This document shows, one piece after another, positions 15,730 to 24,735 of a stretch of DNA of 64,000 nucleotides; the first letter of the stretch is position 1; each line of letters starts with the position of its first letter. The position numbers and the translations under genes were made by a program. Under the pieces are notes generated by a model, which was not told the origin of the DNA, ran no database searches, and saw nothing but the letters and a program-made list of their open reading frames with translations. Source of the stretch: Mariniphaga sp041687215 (GTDB lineage: Bacteria > Bacteroidota > Bacteroidia > Bacteroidales > Prolixibacteraceae); NCBI RefSeq assembly GCF_041687215.1, contig NZ_JAWLCI010000004.1, positions 75,507-139,506 on the forward strand, written 5' to 3'.

Positions 15730-18123
15730 TTATTCGATTTGATTGTTATCTTTTATTTTCAACTCTTCCAGCTCAATATCTTCCTCTTCATCGTAAATAT
15801 GAAGCAGGGGCTCCTCAAATGAACGGGTTGTAGTTAACTTGTCGAGGCTGGTGAGCAACGATGGCAGTAAAACCAGATTGGAAGTTACCGCTACAAGCAA
15901 AGTTAGAGAAACCAACACCCCCATGGCAACGGTTCCGCCAAATCCGGAAAGTGAAAAAATACCGAAACCAAAAAACAACACCACCGAAGTGTATAACATA
16001 CTCACTCCGGTTTCTTTTAATGCAAGTACTACCGAACGCCTGATGTCCCAGCCGGTGGCAATCAATTCCTGCCTGTATTTGGCCAGGAAGTGAATGGTAT
16101 TGTCAACCGAAATTCCAAATGCAATGCTGAATACCAAAATTGTGCTGGCCTTTATTGGAATGCCTGAATACCCCATTATGGCTGCTGTAAAAATGAGCGG
16201 GATTATGTTGGGCGTAAGCGACATGATAACCATTCGCCATGAAGAAAACATGATAGCCATAAAAATTGAAATGAGCAAAATGGCCAACCCCAGACTGGCG
16301 AAAAGGTTCCTGAGCAAATATTGGGTTCCTTTAAAAGATATTACACTGGAACCGGTTACCGTTACATTAAAATTGTCGGAGGGAAAAATGGAATCAATGT
16401 CAGCAATAAATCCGGCATACAATTCCTCCATACGTTTGGTGCCAACATCTTTCATCCTTAAACTTATCCGGGTAACCTGCTTTGCACTGTCGATAAAAGA
16501 ATGTAACATTCCGGCATTGTTTTCTCCCATACGGGCATATTGCAAAATAAAATTCTGTTCCCGGTTGTTGGGTAAACTGTAATAATTTTCATGCCCGTTA
16601 TAAAAAGCCTGTTTCGAAAATTTTAACAGGTTCAGTAACGAAAGCGGAGGAGAAAGTTCGGAAAATTCTGCAAGTGTATTTTCCAACTGGTCAATTTTGT
16701 TGAAAGTAGCCAGTTGCATTACCCCGCCCGGGCGTTTGGTGTCCACCATAATTTCCAAAGGCATCAGCCCATCAAAATTCGATTCAAAAAATTTCAAATC
16801 TTTATACACCGGGTCGTGCTCAGGAATGTCGTCAACCATGTATCCAGAACTTTTCATCAGGGTAATTCCGTAAACTCCTATTCCCAAAATTACAACCGCA
16901 ACAACATAAACTATTTTCCTGTGGTGTTCAGTAATTAGAACAAGTTTGCGAATGATTCCTGAAACAAATTTGCTGTTCAGGTGATTTACATGTCGGCTCG
17001 AAGGTGGTTCAATAAAACTGAATATTATGGGAATAAACAGCAACGACAAAACAAACAAACCCATAATATTTAACGAAGCCACAATTCCAAACTGCCTTAA
17101 AATATCGCTTTTTACAATAATGAATGTAGCAAATCCTGCAGCAGTGGTCAGGTTGGTTAAAAATGTAGCATTGCCAATTTTAATAATTACCCGCTGCAAT
17201 GCTTTTATTTTATTTCCGTGGCGAACGTATTCGTGATGAAACTTGTTCAACATATAAATACTGTTGGGAATGCCAATTACAATTAAAAGTGGCGGAATCA
17301 TTCCGGAAAGAATGGTAATTTTAAACCCGAACAACGACAGCATTCCCATGGCCCAGACAACGCCGGTTAAAACAATAATTACCGGAAAAAAAACGGCTTT
17401 AAACGACCGGAAAAACAAAAACAACACAACAATACAAATGAACAGTGCCAAAACACTGAACATGTAAAGTTCCCTTTTAATTTTAATGGAATTGACAACG
17501 CGAATATACGGCAGACCAGAATAATGCAAATCCACCTGTTGCTTGGTTTCGAAATTCCGGGCAATTTTCTGAATGGATTTAACCATCCTTTCCCGGTCTT
17601 TCGTATGCATTTTATCTTTGTTCACTGTAATGGCCAACAAATAGGTGTGGTTTTCAGTATTATAAACCAGTTTCCGGTAAAAAGGCAGGCCTCGGAAAAT
17701 TTCGGCCTGCCGGTCAATTTCCTCCTGTGTGTCAATAGAATCTGGAAAAAGCGGTTCAATTTCAAACTTGCGCTCGGAAGTATTTTTTGCAAGATTATAA
17801 CTATTTGAAACCGACAATAAATCTTCAACGCCTTCTACACCAGAAAGTTCGGTGCAAAAATTTTTCCAGGCATTAAACCGGTCAATCTGAAAAAAATTTG
17901 AATCCTGAATTCCGATGATAATAAGGTTTCCTTCTTCACCAAAAACCTCCACAAATTCCAGGTAGTCTTTAAAAGCCTGATCTTTTTGGGGAAGCATTAA
18001 GGCATATTCATAAGACATCTCCACTTTTCGGGCATGGTAACCAAAAAAAAGCGTGATAACTGCCAAAATGCCAAGTAATAGTATCTTATTTCTGAGGATA
18101 ATGCTCGAAACCTTCAGCCACAT
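15730..18123 (-). CDS. MMPL/RND-superfamily exporter (patched-like permease)
   Basis: A 797-residue membrane protein with two repeats of one membrane helix, a large extracytoplasmic loop and a five-helix block, giving about 12 helices in all. The layout and the sterol-sensing-like helices (LLIVIGIPNSIYMLNKFHHE in the first half, AFGISVDNTIHFLAKYRQE in the second, with GxxxDN-type proton-relay residues) mark the MMPL/HpnN branch of RND transporters, which move hydrophobic lipids. No membrane-fusion or outer-membrane partner is adjacent. The tail (residues about 770-797) is acidic and cytoplasmic. It heads an operon with the polyprenyl synthase. Confidence 0.9.
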   Translation of the reverse strand: MWLKVSSIILRNKILLLGILAVITLFFGYHARKVEMSYEYALMLPQKDQAFKDYLEFVEVFGEEGNLIIIGIQDSNFFQIDRFNAWKNFCTELSGVEGVEDLLSVSNSYNLAKNTSERKFEIEPLFPDSIDTQEEIDRQAEIFRGLPFYRKLVYNTENHTYLLAITVNKDKMHTKDRERMVKSIQKIARNFETKQQVDLHYSGLPYIRVVNSIKIKRELYMFSVLALFICIVVLFLFFRSFKAVFFPVIIVLTGVVWAMGMLSLFGFKITILSGMIPPLLIVIGIPNSIYMLNKFHHEYVRHGNKIKALQRVIIKIGNATFLTNLTTAAGFATFIIVKSDILRQFGIVASLNIMGLFVLSLLFIPIIFSFIEPPSSRHVNHLNSKFVSGIIRKLVLITEHHRKIVYVVAVVILGIGVYGITLMKSSGYMVDDIPEHDPVYKDLKFFESNFDGLMPLEIMVDTKRPGGVMQLATFNKIDQLENTLAEFSELSPPLSLLNLLKFSKQAFYNGHENYYSLPNNREQNFILQYARMGENNAGMLHSFIDSAKQVTRISLRMKDVGTKRMEELYAGFIADIDSIFPSDNFNVTVTGSSVISFKGTQYLLRNLFASLGLAILLISIFMAIMFSSWRMVIMSLTPNIIPLIFTAAIMGYSGIPIKASTILVFSIAFGISVDNTIHFLAKYRQELIATGWDIRRSVVLALKETGVSMLYTSVVLFFGFGIFSLSGFGGTVAMGVLVSLTLLVAVTSNLVLLPSLLTSLDKLTTTRSFEEPLLHIYDEEEDIELEELKIKDNNQIE

Positions 18124-18344
18124 AAAATAAACAGATATAAAGAAATTGCGAAAATAACAGAAATATTCGGATAATGAAGGGAATTATTGACCTGCGTTAA
18201 TGAATGGAAACACATTGTAAAACCGAATGTATCAAATCAAAGCCAGGGGTTCTTCAAATTCCTTTCAGGTTACAACCCTTCACAATAATTTATAAGTTTT
18301 GCAAAAAATTAACCTGTAAATCATACAAAATTAAAGTTCACGAA

Positions 18345-18352
18345 TATTTTTG
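18345..18352 (+). promoter_or_regulatory. Probable -7 element for the aldo/keto reductase gene
   Basis: TATTTTTG lies 25 bases before the ATG at 18377. No clear -33 box. The rest of the 18124-18376 divergent gap shows nothing else I can name. Confidence 0.45.
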
Positions 18353-18376
18353 TAACTTTATGGAAAACTTACAATT

Positions 18377-19864
18377 ATGGCAACTAACAACAAATTCAAC
18401 GTTTCAAGAAGAAATTTTATTAAAGTAACTGCAGCTACTACGGCAGCGGTTTCAACCATGTCGCTGGGAAGCTGCAATGTAGAAAAGGTACCTGCACCCA
18501 TGAAGCGCAAGTTTGGGAAACACGACTTTATGGTCACCACTTTTGGTTTGGGAGGCCAGGCTTCGCTTCAATGGACAGCCGAAGGTTTGGATCCGGTTCC
18601 AATCATTCTGAAAGCATTCGATTTGGGGATCAATTATTTCGATACTTCAAATCTGTATGCCGGCAGTCAGTTGAACTTCAACAAAGCGTTCAAAAAACTG
18701 AACCTGATTCCGGGAGAAGAAAGTTACAACGAAGAACTGCGCAATTCCATCTGGCTAACCAGTAAAACAGGCATGCGCTGGGGAAAACCCGGCTGGCCTG
18801 AGCGGGAAGGTGTGGTAAACTGGTCAAACGGCGAAAGCGTGCAGTGCGCAGTGGATGACGTAAAACGTTCGCTCACCCAGCTTTTTGGCGATGGCAGCGG
18901 CAATTATCCCGAGGGCGCTTACCTCGATATGGTGCTCATTCACACGCTACACAACGAAGCCGAAATTGATGTGCTTTATGAAGGCCTGGAAACTCCTCTC
19001 GACCCCACCGGAAATTTCGGAGCCCTGGTTGCACTGCGCGATTTGCGCGATGGAACCAACCTCACCGGCATGAACCCGAAAAATGAAAAGCTAATTAAGC
19101 ACATTGGCTTTTCGGGGCACAACAATCCGCCAGCCATGATTGACATGATTCAGCGCGACGAATGGGGAATTCTGGAGGGAATGCTCATTGCCATCAACGC
19201 CAACGACCGGCTGATGTTCAACATGCAGCACAATGTAATTCCGGTTGCCGAAGCCAAAGGAATGGGTATTATCGGTATGAAAACCTTTGCCGATGCCGCC
19301 TTGTACCACAAAGAACCTACCTGGTCGAACAAACCGGAACACGTTTATATGGAAGTGGGAAAACCAGGATTACCAAGCCGTCCGCTTGTTGAATACTCGC
19401 TCACCACACCAGGCGTTCACACTTTAATTATTGGTATTGGCCACATCGACGACGACCCGATGAAGTGCCAGTTGGTGCAAAATTTTTATGCCTGCCAGAT
19501 TGAACCCGACGGACTGACTGCCGACGAACGCGTAAAAATTGAACAGATGGCTGCCGGCGTTAAAAATGGCAAAACCAATTATTTCCAAATGGGAAAAGAG
19601 GAATTTATTGCCGGTCCGCGCATGTTGAAAAAAGAAGAAAAAGACGGAAAAAACCTGGTAAAATGGCAAACTGCATATGCCGGTGACGAACCGCTTTCAC
19701 ATTACGAAGTGCTGATTGACGGCCAACTTGCCGGGAAAGTGGAACACTCACCCCAACTTCTGAAAAGCAAACCGTTTGTTTTTGAAACCGAAAAAACCAG
19801 TTCTGAATTTTTGGTTGCAGCCGTTGACAAGGCAGGCAACCGGATGGAAACAAAACTTGTTTAA
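18377..19864 (+). CDS. Tat-exported aldo/keto reductase with C-terminal beta-sandwich extension
   Basis: A 495-residue protein. Residues 10-18 (SRRNFIKVT) are a twin-arginine motif, and LGSC near residues 31-34 could be a lipobox, so it is probably an exported, possibly lipid-anchored enzyme. The aldo/keto reductase barrel follows, with the catalytic tetrad visible as D89 and Y94 (FDTSNLY), K130 (LTSKTG) and H189 (LIHTLH). The barrel ends near residue 400. The last 70 or so residues (WQTAYAGDEPLSHYEVLIDG, then FLVAAVDKAGNRMETKL) look like an Ig/fibronectin-type domain, an unusual appendage. Substrate unknown; a sugar or ketone is possible. How NADPH would be supplied outside the cytoplasm is unclear unless it loads before export. 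It stands alone between its own promoter and terminator. Confidence 0.88.
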   Translation: MATNNKFNVSRRNFIKVTAATTAAVSTMSLGSCNVEKVPAPMKRKFGKHDFMVTTFGLGGQASLQWTAEGLDPVPIILKAFDLGINYFDTSNLYAGSQLNFNKAFKKLNLIPGEESYNEELRNSIWLTSKTGMRWGKPGWPEREGVVNWSNGESVQCAVDDVKRSLTQLFGDGSGNYPEGAYLDMVLIHTLHNEAEIDVLYEGLETPLDPTGNFGALVALRDLRDGTNLTGMNPKNEKLIKHIGFSGHNNPPAMIDMIQRDEWGILEGMLIAINANDRLMFNMQHNVIPVAEAKGMGIIGMKTFADAALYHKEPTWSNKPEHVYMEVGKPGLPSRPLVEYSLTTPGVHTLIIGIGHIDDDPMKCQLVQNFYACQIEPDGLTADERVKIEQMAAGVKNGKTNYFQMGKEEFIAGPRMLKKEEKDGKNLVKWQTAYAGDEPLSHYEVLIDGQLAGKVEHSPQLLKSKPFVFETEKTSSEFLVAAVDKAGNRMETKLV

Positions 19865-19884
19865 CTGAGTTTCAATGAGTCACC

Positions 19885-19922
19885 AAAAAATCCGTGGGGA
19901 ATAATTCCTGCGGATTTTTTCT
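19885..19922 (+). terminator. Intrinsic terminator after the aldo/keto reductase gene
   Basis: AAAATCCG and CGGATTTT arms flank an inner GGGAATAATTCC stem-loop, followed by a long T-run. Flanking A and T tracts mean it could work in both directions. Confidence 0.85.
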
Positions 19923-19979
19923 TTTTTTTGAACTATTTACAGTTTCAAAGGTTGAACTACCAAATTAAAAACAAAAAAA

Positions 19980-20645
19980 ATGGCAGACAGACTTTCAGAC
20001 CCAATTGGCCGTTTGATGGGCCTCCGCTACAAATCACATCCCTGGCACGGTGTTTTTATTGGCAAGAACGCACCCCAGGAGGTGACCGCTTTTATTGAAG
20101 TGGTTTCGACCGACACCGTTAAATACGAAATTGACAAAGACAGCGGCTACCTGCGCGTTGACCGTCCGCAAAAGTTTTCCAACGTAATTCCAGCACTTTA
20201 CGGCTTCATTCCCCAAACATTTTGTGGAGAAAATGTGGGCGAATTTTGCAATATTAAAACAGGCAAAAAGGATATTGAAGGCGATGGAGACCCGATCGAT
20301 ATTTGTGTGCTAACCGAAAAAACACTGGCTCATGGAGATCTGCTGGTAAATGCACGACCCATTGGAGGATTTCGAATGATTGACGGCAATCAGGCCGACG
20401 ATAAAATTATTGCCGTGCTTATGAACGACACGGTTTACGGGCATTTTAAAAACATTACCGAAGTTCCCAAAATCGTTATCCAGCGTCTCGAACACTATTT
20501 CCTCACCTACAAAGATATGCCCGGTGAAGACCGTTATACCGAAATTCCCACGATATATGAAGTGGATGAAGCTTACGAAGTAATAAAACTTGCCATGGAA
20601 GATTACAACGTTAAGTTCGACAACCTGGGCAAACTCTTGTCCTGA
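19980..20645 (+). CDS. ppa: Inorganic pyrophosphatase, family I
   Basis: A 221-residue soluble family I pyrophosphatase, hydrolysing pyrophosphate from biosynthetic reactions. The metal-binding signature DGDPID sits at residues 102-107, and the substrate-site lysine/tyrosine pattern (VKYEIDKDSGYLRVDR and YGFIPQTFCG) precedes it. It has no membrane segments, so it is not the proton-pumping type. It converges with the M14 peptidase gene, the stops being 10 bases apart. Confidence 0.93.
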   Translation: MADRLSDPIGRLMGLRYKSHPWHGVFIGKNAPQEVTAFIEVVSTDTVKYEIDKDSGYLRVDRPQKFSNVIPALYGFIPQTFCGENVGEFCNIKTGKKDIEGDGDPIDICVLTEKTLAHGDLLVNARPIGGFRMIDGNQADDKIIAVLMNDTVYGHFKNITEVPKIVIQRLEHYFLTYKDMPGEDRYTEIPTIYEVDEAYEVIKLAMEDYNVKFDNLGKLLS

Positions 20646-20655
20646 AAACAAAAAG

Positions 20656-22398
20656 TCAGTTGAAAATTCTTCCGACCGGGTAACGTTTCCACGATTTCTC
20701 GAGCCATTCTGAATTGTTGTAAATCCATGCCAACTGGGCACGATGATTGGTTGCAAGCACCGAATTCTTTTGCCGCGCTTCCAGAAACCGGGCTTTAAAA
20801 TCCGGATGCTCTTCCAGATATTTCAGGGCATTTTCCTCAAAACCATACGAAGAAAAATATTCGCGCTGATCGAGGATATTATCGAAAAAATTCCAGCGAA
20901 AGAATGAATCCACCGCTTTGGGTTCGAACATCTCCAGCAGGTACTTGATTTTCTCCTGCCGAACCGGAATCAACAAATCACCTTTGTAATACTGCATCTT
21001 CTGCAACTCGTTTCGGGTAACTACCGAACTATGGTAAAAATGTCCGTTGTAAGGTTGTGGCGGACTGGTAAATTCTTCGATGTAATCCACCGTAACTTCC
21101 ACCAAAGAATCATTCTGAAGCCGGGAATACTGGATGTTTAGCAAATCGAGCCGTTCAATCACATCCCTGTAATTTTGCGGAAGAATATAAAACTCAGGAA
21201 CCTCCACCGTTTCAGCAGGAATCCAGGAATCGAGGTATTTAATGGTTGTGGTGTAAGGTTGACTCAAATCGTATCCAAATCGGGGTAACCCGGTAACCTG
21301 GCTAATCTGGTCGTCAACAGCCTCGTAACCTTTAAACTCAATCATCTGAAATTTAGTGGAATCCATTTCAAAACCAATCGGGTATTCTGTTAATTCCATG
21401 GATTCACGAATGCTTTCGACCCTGATTTTCTGAATTTCACTGCTTTTTTCCGAAGTGTATTCAGCCAGCATCTGAATAAACTGGTAACACGATTTCACCC
21501 GGTCGGGATAAGCTTTGTAAATCTCATTTTCTGTCATCATTCCAATGGTGTGAAACATGGAAGCAAAACCCGACGAATAACGCGGACCTTCCAGTGAACG
21601 GGCAATTCCGTGTTTCGGGTCATGATAAAAATAATCCACATAGGGAATCAGTTCGTATTTACCCTTTTTCATTTCGCGGTAAAGTGCGGGAATGAAAGTT
21701 TGTTCCAGGTACGTTTCCATTTTTTTGGGAAACCTTGCCGATGGCGGCTGAACAAGGGTAATGCTGTACTGGTGGTCGGAGCCGTTGGTGGTGTGGGTAT
21801 CCAGAAAAACATCGGGATTCCACTCTGTGAAAATTTTGTAAAAACTGCGGGCATTTTCAGAATCTGCCTTGGTAAAATCGCGGTTTAAATCGAGATTGGC
21901 ATAATTTCCACGGAAGCCGGTTTCGAAAGGCGTCGTTTGTCCTGAGCGGTTGTATGCGCTCCGGTTCAGATGGCCGCCAATGCTGTAAACCGGAATGATA
22001 ATAATTACTGCATTTTCAAGGATTTCAGCCATTCCATCCTTATTTCTGAGAATATCGTCGGCAAATTGCAGACTGGCATCAATTCCGGCCGGTTCTCCCG
22101 GGTGAATTCCATTGTTTATAAGCAACACCGCTTTTCTCTGCTCCCTTATTTTGGCCTCATCAAATTCCGGACTGTTGTTTATCACAAAAAGATGCAGCGG
22201 TTTCCCGCAATCGGTAAGGCCTTTTTCCAGCAAAACCGCATTCTCAAAATGCGAGTCCAGCTTTTGGTACATCTCAATTACCTCATCGTAGGTGGGCGTA
22301 TAATTTTCTTCGTAGCGGAGCTTCAGCAACGGCTGATTCTGTGCAGCAACCAGAATTACTGCCAGCATTAAACAGAAAAATGCAGTGAATTTTAGCAT
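20656..22398 (-). CDS. Secreted M14-family zinc carboxypeptidase-like protein
   Basis: A 580-residue protein with a Sec signal peptide (about residues 1-19, ending AAAQ-like) and an M14 carboxypeptidase domain. The zinc ligands are seen as H98-P-G-E101 and the later DTHTTNGSDH (near residue 200), with a candidate catalytic glutamate in MMTENEIY near residue 287. NLDLNRDF near 166 is the substrate-arginine region. The C-terminal 250 residues do not match anything I recognise. It probably trims peptides in the periplasm or outside the cell. A gap of 32 bases separates it from the upstream folA gene. Confidence 0.87.
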   Translation of the reverse strand: MLKFTAFFCLMLAVILVAAQNQPLLKLRYEENYTPTYDEVIEMYQKLDSHFENAVLLEKGLTDCGKPLHLFVINNSPEFDEAKIREQRKAVLLINNGIHPGEPAGIDASLQFADDILRNKDGMAEILENAVIIIIPVYSIGGHLNRSAYNRSGQTTPFETGFRGNYANLDLNRDFTKADSENARSFYKIFTEWNPDVFLDTHTTNGSDHQYSITLVQPPSARFPKKMETYLEQTFIPALYREMKKGKYELIPYVDYFYHDPKHGIARSLEGPRYSSGFASMFHTIGMMTENEIYKAYPDRVKSCYQFIQMLAEYTSEKSSEIQKIRVESIRESMELTEYPIGFEMDSTKFQMIEFKGYEAVDDQISQVTGLPRFGYDLSQPYTTTIKYLDSWIPAETVEVPEFYILPQNYRDVIERLDLLNIQYSRLQNDSLVEVTVDYIEEFTSPPQPYNGHFYHSSVVTRNELQKMQYYKGDLLIPVRQEKIKYLLEMFEPKAVDSFFRWNFFDNILDQREYFSSYGFEENALKYLEEHPDFKARFLEARQKNSVLATNHRAQLAWIYNNSEWLEKSWKRYPVGRIFN

Positions 22399-22430
22399 GG
22401 TCGATAGAAATTTTTCAGCAAAGAAAAGAA

Positions 22431-22934
22431 TTATTCCAATGATTTCCTGACCAGGTTCAAGTTGGAATAGTGAAAACCGTTTTTTTCATCGTATAAATCT
22501 TCACGTGCCACTTCCTTCCATTCCAAAAAATCTATTTCGGGAAAAAACACATCGGCCTCGAAAGGCTGATGAACCAAAGTGAGGTATAATTTTCCAGCCA
22601 GTGGATAAAACTGTCGGTAAACCATTCCTCCACCAATCACAAAGGATTCCGTTTCATCTTTAACTTTTTCAATGGCTTCTTCAACAGAAAAAACCACTTC
22701 GCACCCCGAAAAAACATCGTCCGGTTTGTCGGTTATAACAATATGCCGGCGGTTGGGCAGCGGCCATTTGGGCAACGATAACAACGTGTTCCGGCCCATA
22801 ATCAGGCTGTGCCCGGTGGTAATCTGTTTAAACCGTTTCAGGTCGTTGGGTAAATGAAACAGTAAATCGTTGTTTTTGCCAATGGCGAAGTTTTCAGCAA
22901 TGGCTACAATGATGGAAATGTTTTTATGAATCAT
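22431..22934 (-). CDS. folA: Dihydrofolate reductase
   Basis: A 167-residue dihydrofolate reductase, reducing dihydrofolate with NADPH. The start MIHKNISIIVAIAENFAIGKNN is the family's N-terminal strand and loop. LLFHLPNDLKRFKQITTG carries the substrate-site acid and helix, IMGRNTLLSLP the cofactor loop, and FVIGGGMVYRQF the GG cofactor motif. It works with the upstream thyA, which generates dihydrofolate; the two are separated by about 156 bases holding an AT-rich palindrome. Confidence 0.95.
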   Translation of the reverse strand: MIHKNISIIVAIAENFAIGKNNDLLFHLPNDLKRFKQITTGHSLIMGRNTLLSLPKWPLPNRRHIVITDKPDDVFSGCEVVFSVEEAIEKVKDETESFVIGGGMVYRQFYPLAGKLYLTLVHQPFEADVFFPEIDFLEWKEVAREDLYDEKNGFHYSNLNLVRKSLE

Positions 22935-22963
22935 AGTTCTTGTAAATTACGATGGTCAATATT

Positions 22964-23040
22964 CAAAATTCAAATAAACTCCAAATATCAATTCTCTAAT
23001 AATCAAACTATCATCAAAGTAGTTTGGGATTTGAATTTTG
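22964..23040. repeat. AT-rich imperfect palindrome between thyA and folA
   Basis: A perfect 12-base inverted repeat (CAAAATTCAAAT at 22964-22975 and its complement at 23029-23040) encloses an inner 7-base pair (CAAACTA at 23004-23010, TAGTTTG at 23020-23026). It fills half of the gap. It could be a decayed repeat element or a leader structure for folA. Confidence 0.5.
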
Positions 23041-23090
23041 CAAAACTGGAATTTAATTGTCATTTGTATTTTGTTTTTTGGAGCTTCTTC

Positions 23091-23885
23091 CTACACGGCC
23101 ACTTCCCCTTTTATATGTGGATGTGCCTGATATCCTTCCAACTCAAAATCATCAAACTTAAAATCGAAAATGCTTTTTACATTTGGATTGATTTTCATGG
23201 TTGGCAACGGAAAAGGTTCCCTTGTGAGCTGCAGTTTCACCTGTTCGATGTGGTTGGAATAGATATGTACATCGCCAAAAGTATGCACAAAATCGCCGGG
23301 TTTGAGGCCGGTTACCTGAGCCATCATCAACGTCAGCAGTGCGTACGAAGCAATATTGAAAGGTACTCCGAGAAAAACGTCGGCACTGCGCTGGTACAAC
23401 TGGCACGACAATTTTCCGTCGGCCACGTAAAACTGGAACAAAACGTGGCAGGGCGGCAGGTTCATTTTGTCCAGTTCGCCCACATTCCATGCGCTGACAA
23501 TATGCCGCCGCGAATCTGTATTGTTTTTGATGGAATCGACCACCTGGCTGATTTGGTCGATGTGCTTGCCGTCGGGGGTAGGCCAAGAGCGCCACTGGTA
23601 ACCGTAGATGTGACCAAGTTCGCCGTTTTCATCGGCCCATTCGTTCCAGATGCGCACGCCGTTATCCTGCAAATATTTCACGTTGGTATCTCCGGCCAGA
23701 AACCACAGCAATTCATGAATAATTGATTTCAGGTGCAGCTTTTTGGTGGTAACCACCGGAAAACCTTCACTCAAATTAAACCGCATCTGGTGCCCGAAAA
23801 CACTGATTGTACCGGTTCCCGTGCGGTCTGTTTTCTCAACTCCGTTCTCCAAAATGGTTTCCAGTAAATGCAAATATTGTTTCAT
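23091..23885 (-). CDS. thyA: Thymidylate synthase
   Basis: A 264-residue ThyA-type thymidylate synthase, making dTMP from dUMP and methylene-tetrahydrofolate. The catalytic cysteine is C146 in LPPCHVLFQF. RTGTGTISVFGHQ near the N-terminus binds phosphate, and QRSADVFLGVPFNIASYALL is the substrate signature. The length equals the short E. coli form. I chose MKQYLHLLETI (23885) over an ATG three codons upstream because homologues begin there. It lies upstream of folA in the same direction. Confidence 0.96.
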   Translation of the reverse strand: MKQYLHLLETILENGVEKTDRTGTGTISVFGHQMRFNLSEGFPVVTTKKLHLKSIIHELLWFLAGDTNVKYLQDNGVRIWNEWADENGELGHIYGYQWRSWPTPDGKHIDQISQVVDSIKNNTDSRRHIVSAWNVGELDKMNLPPCHVLFQFYVADGKLSCQLYQRSADVFLGVPFNIASYALLTLMMAQVTGLKPGDFVHTFGDVHIYSNHIEQVKLQLTREPFPLPTMKINPNVKSIFDFKFDDFELEGYQAHPHIKGEVAV

Positions 23886-23910
23886 TTTTACCAACTTTTT
23901 TCTTTACAGG

Positions 23911-23918
23911 CAAAAATA
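23911..23918 (-). promoter_or_regulatory. Probable -7 element for thyA
   Basis: The minus strand reads TATTTTTG, 26 bases before the thyA ATG. No clear -33 match. Confidence 0.4.
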
Positions 23919-23995
23919 AACAATCATGTTACTTGGTTTTCCTTTCAACAAATATAAATATCCACAATTGTTGATGTGTTGTTAACCGGATGGAA

Positions 23996-24022
23996 CAAAA
24001 AAACCGGCGTAAAACCGGTTTA
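23996..24022 (-). terminator. Intrinsic terminator of the CsgG-like lipoprotein gene
   Basis: On the minus strand, AAACCGG and CCGGTTT arms (24015-24021 with 24001-24007) are followed by a T-run. It starts 6 bases after the stop at 24028. Confidence 0.85.
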
Positions 24023-24027
24023 AACTT

Positions 24028-24663
24028 TTAGCTTTTGTATGGGAATTTCCTCGAAACAGGCCCCATCATGGCATGTGTCAACTGTTCAGGGCTACTTCCT
24101 ACACCTCCGGAATAAACATGATTGAATCTCCACAATAATTCAGAATTTTTTCCGCTGTGCAGTGAAACAGTTACTTCTGCCGTGTTGGTCGGCCCCCAAA
24201 TGTCGAACAGAATTCCAACCGCAAGTGCAGCTCCGGTTGACATTGGCTTGGATGTAATCACATGGGCAGAAATAACTTCATCCACTTCGAGCAACCTGGC
24301 CAGTTCATCCTTTGAAAATTCACCCAGATTGTAAATGTCAATCTGATTTCGTCTGAGCATCATGTTGGTTTTATCCACATCCTGAAAATTTACCGCAAAC
24401 TTGTGCTTTTTCTGCAAAAAACGGTTGTAAATCTGGTTTTGAAAAACAAACCCAAGTTCGTATTCATTTTCCCTGATTTGCTCCGACGTAACATTTTTTG
24501 GCAACCGGTTATATTGCACGGTTACTTCGAATGGCAAAATAGCAATGGTTTTGTAATTTTCCCCGGAAGTTTCCAGTTCCGAAGTTTTGTACACGGTGGC
24601 ACAGCCTGAAATTACCCATACAGCCAGTACAAATAATCCCAATAAAATTGTTTTCCTTTTCAT
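24028..24663 (-). CDS. Lipoprotein of unknown function, CsgG/GNA1162-like pattern
   Basis: A 211-residue lipoprotein with a clear signal and lipobox, the lipid-attached cysteine being C21 in VISGC. The mature part has a TIAILPFEVTVQYN strand near residue 40, a middle helical part, and ELARLLEVDEVISAHVITSKP near 128-148. This resembles the CsgG/GNA1162 family of outer-membrane or periplasmic lipoproteins (AVLPF strand, then a domain that binds other subunits), but I cannot confirm the family by eye. A glycine-rich stretch near 150 (GAALAVGILFDIWGP) may be membrane-associating. It has its own terminator. Confidence 0.75.
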   Translation of the reverse strand: MKRKTILLGLFVLAVWVISGCATVYKTSELETSGENYKTIAILPFEVTVQYNRLPKNVTSEQIRENEYELGFVFQNQIYNRFLQKKHKFAVNFQDVDKTNMMLRRNQIDIYNLGEFSKDELARLLEVDEVISAHVITSKPMSTGAALAVGILFDIWGPTNTAEVTVSLHSGKNSELLWRFNHVYSGGVGSSPEQLTHAMMGPVSRKFPYKS

Positions 24664-24735
24664 TGTTTACATTATTGAATTGTTTATAGCTGACAATAAG
24701 ACTTTATTGTCTGAAATTCGTTACAAAAAATTCAA

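Noticed and set aside
22926..23726. A 266-codon plus-strand frame across the thyA-folA gap and thyA
   Set aside because: It is antisense to thyA, whose motifs are complete; its start lies in AT-rich non-coding DNA.
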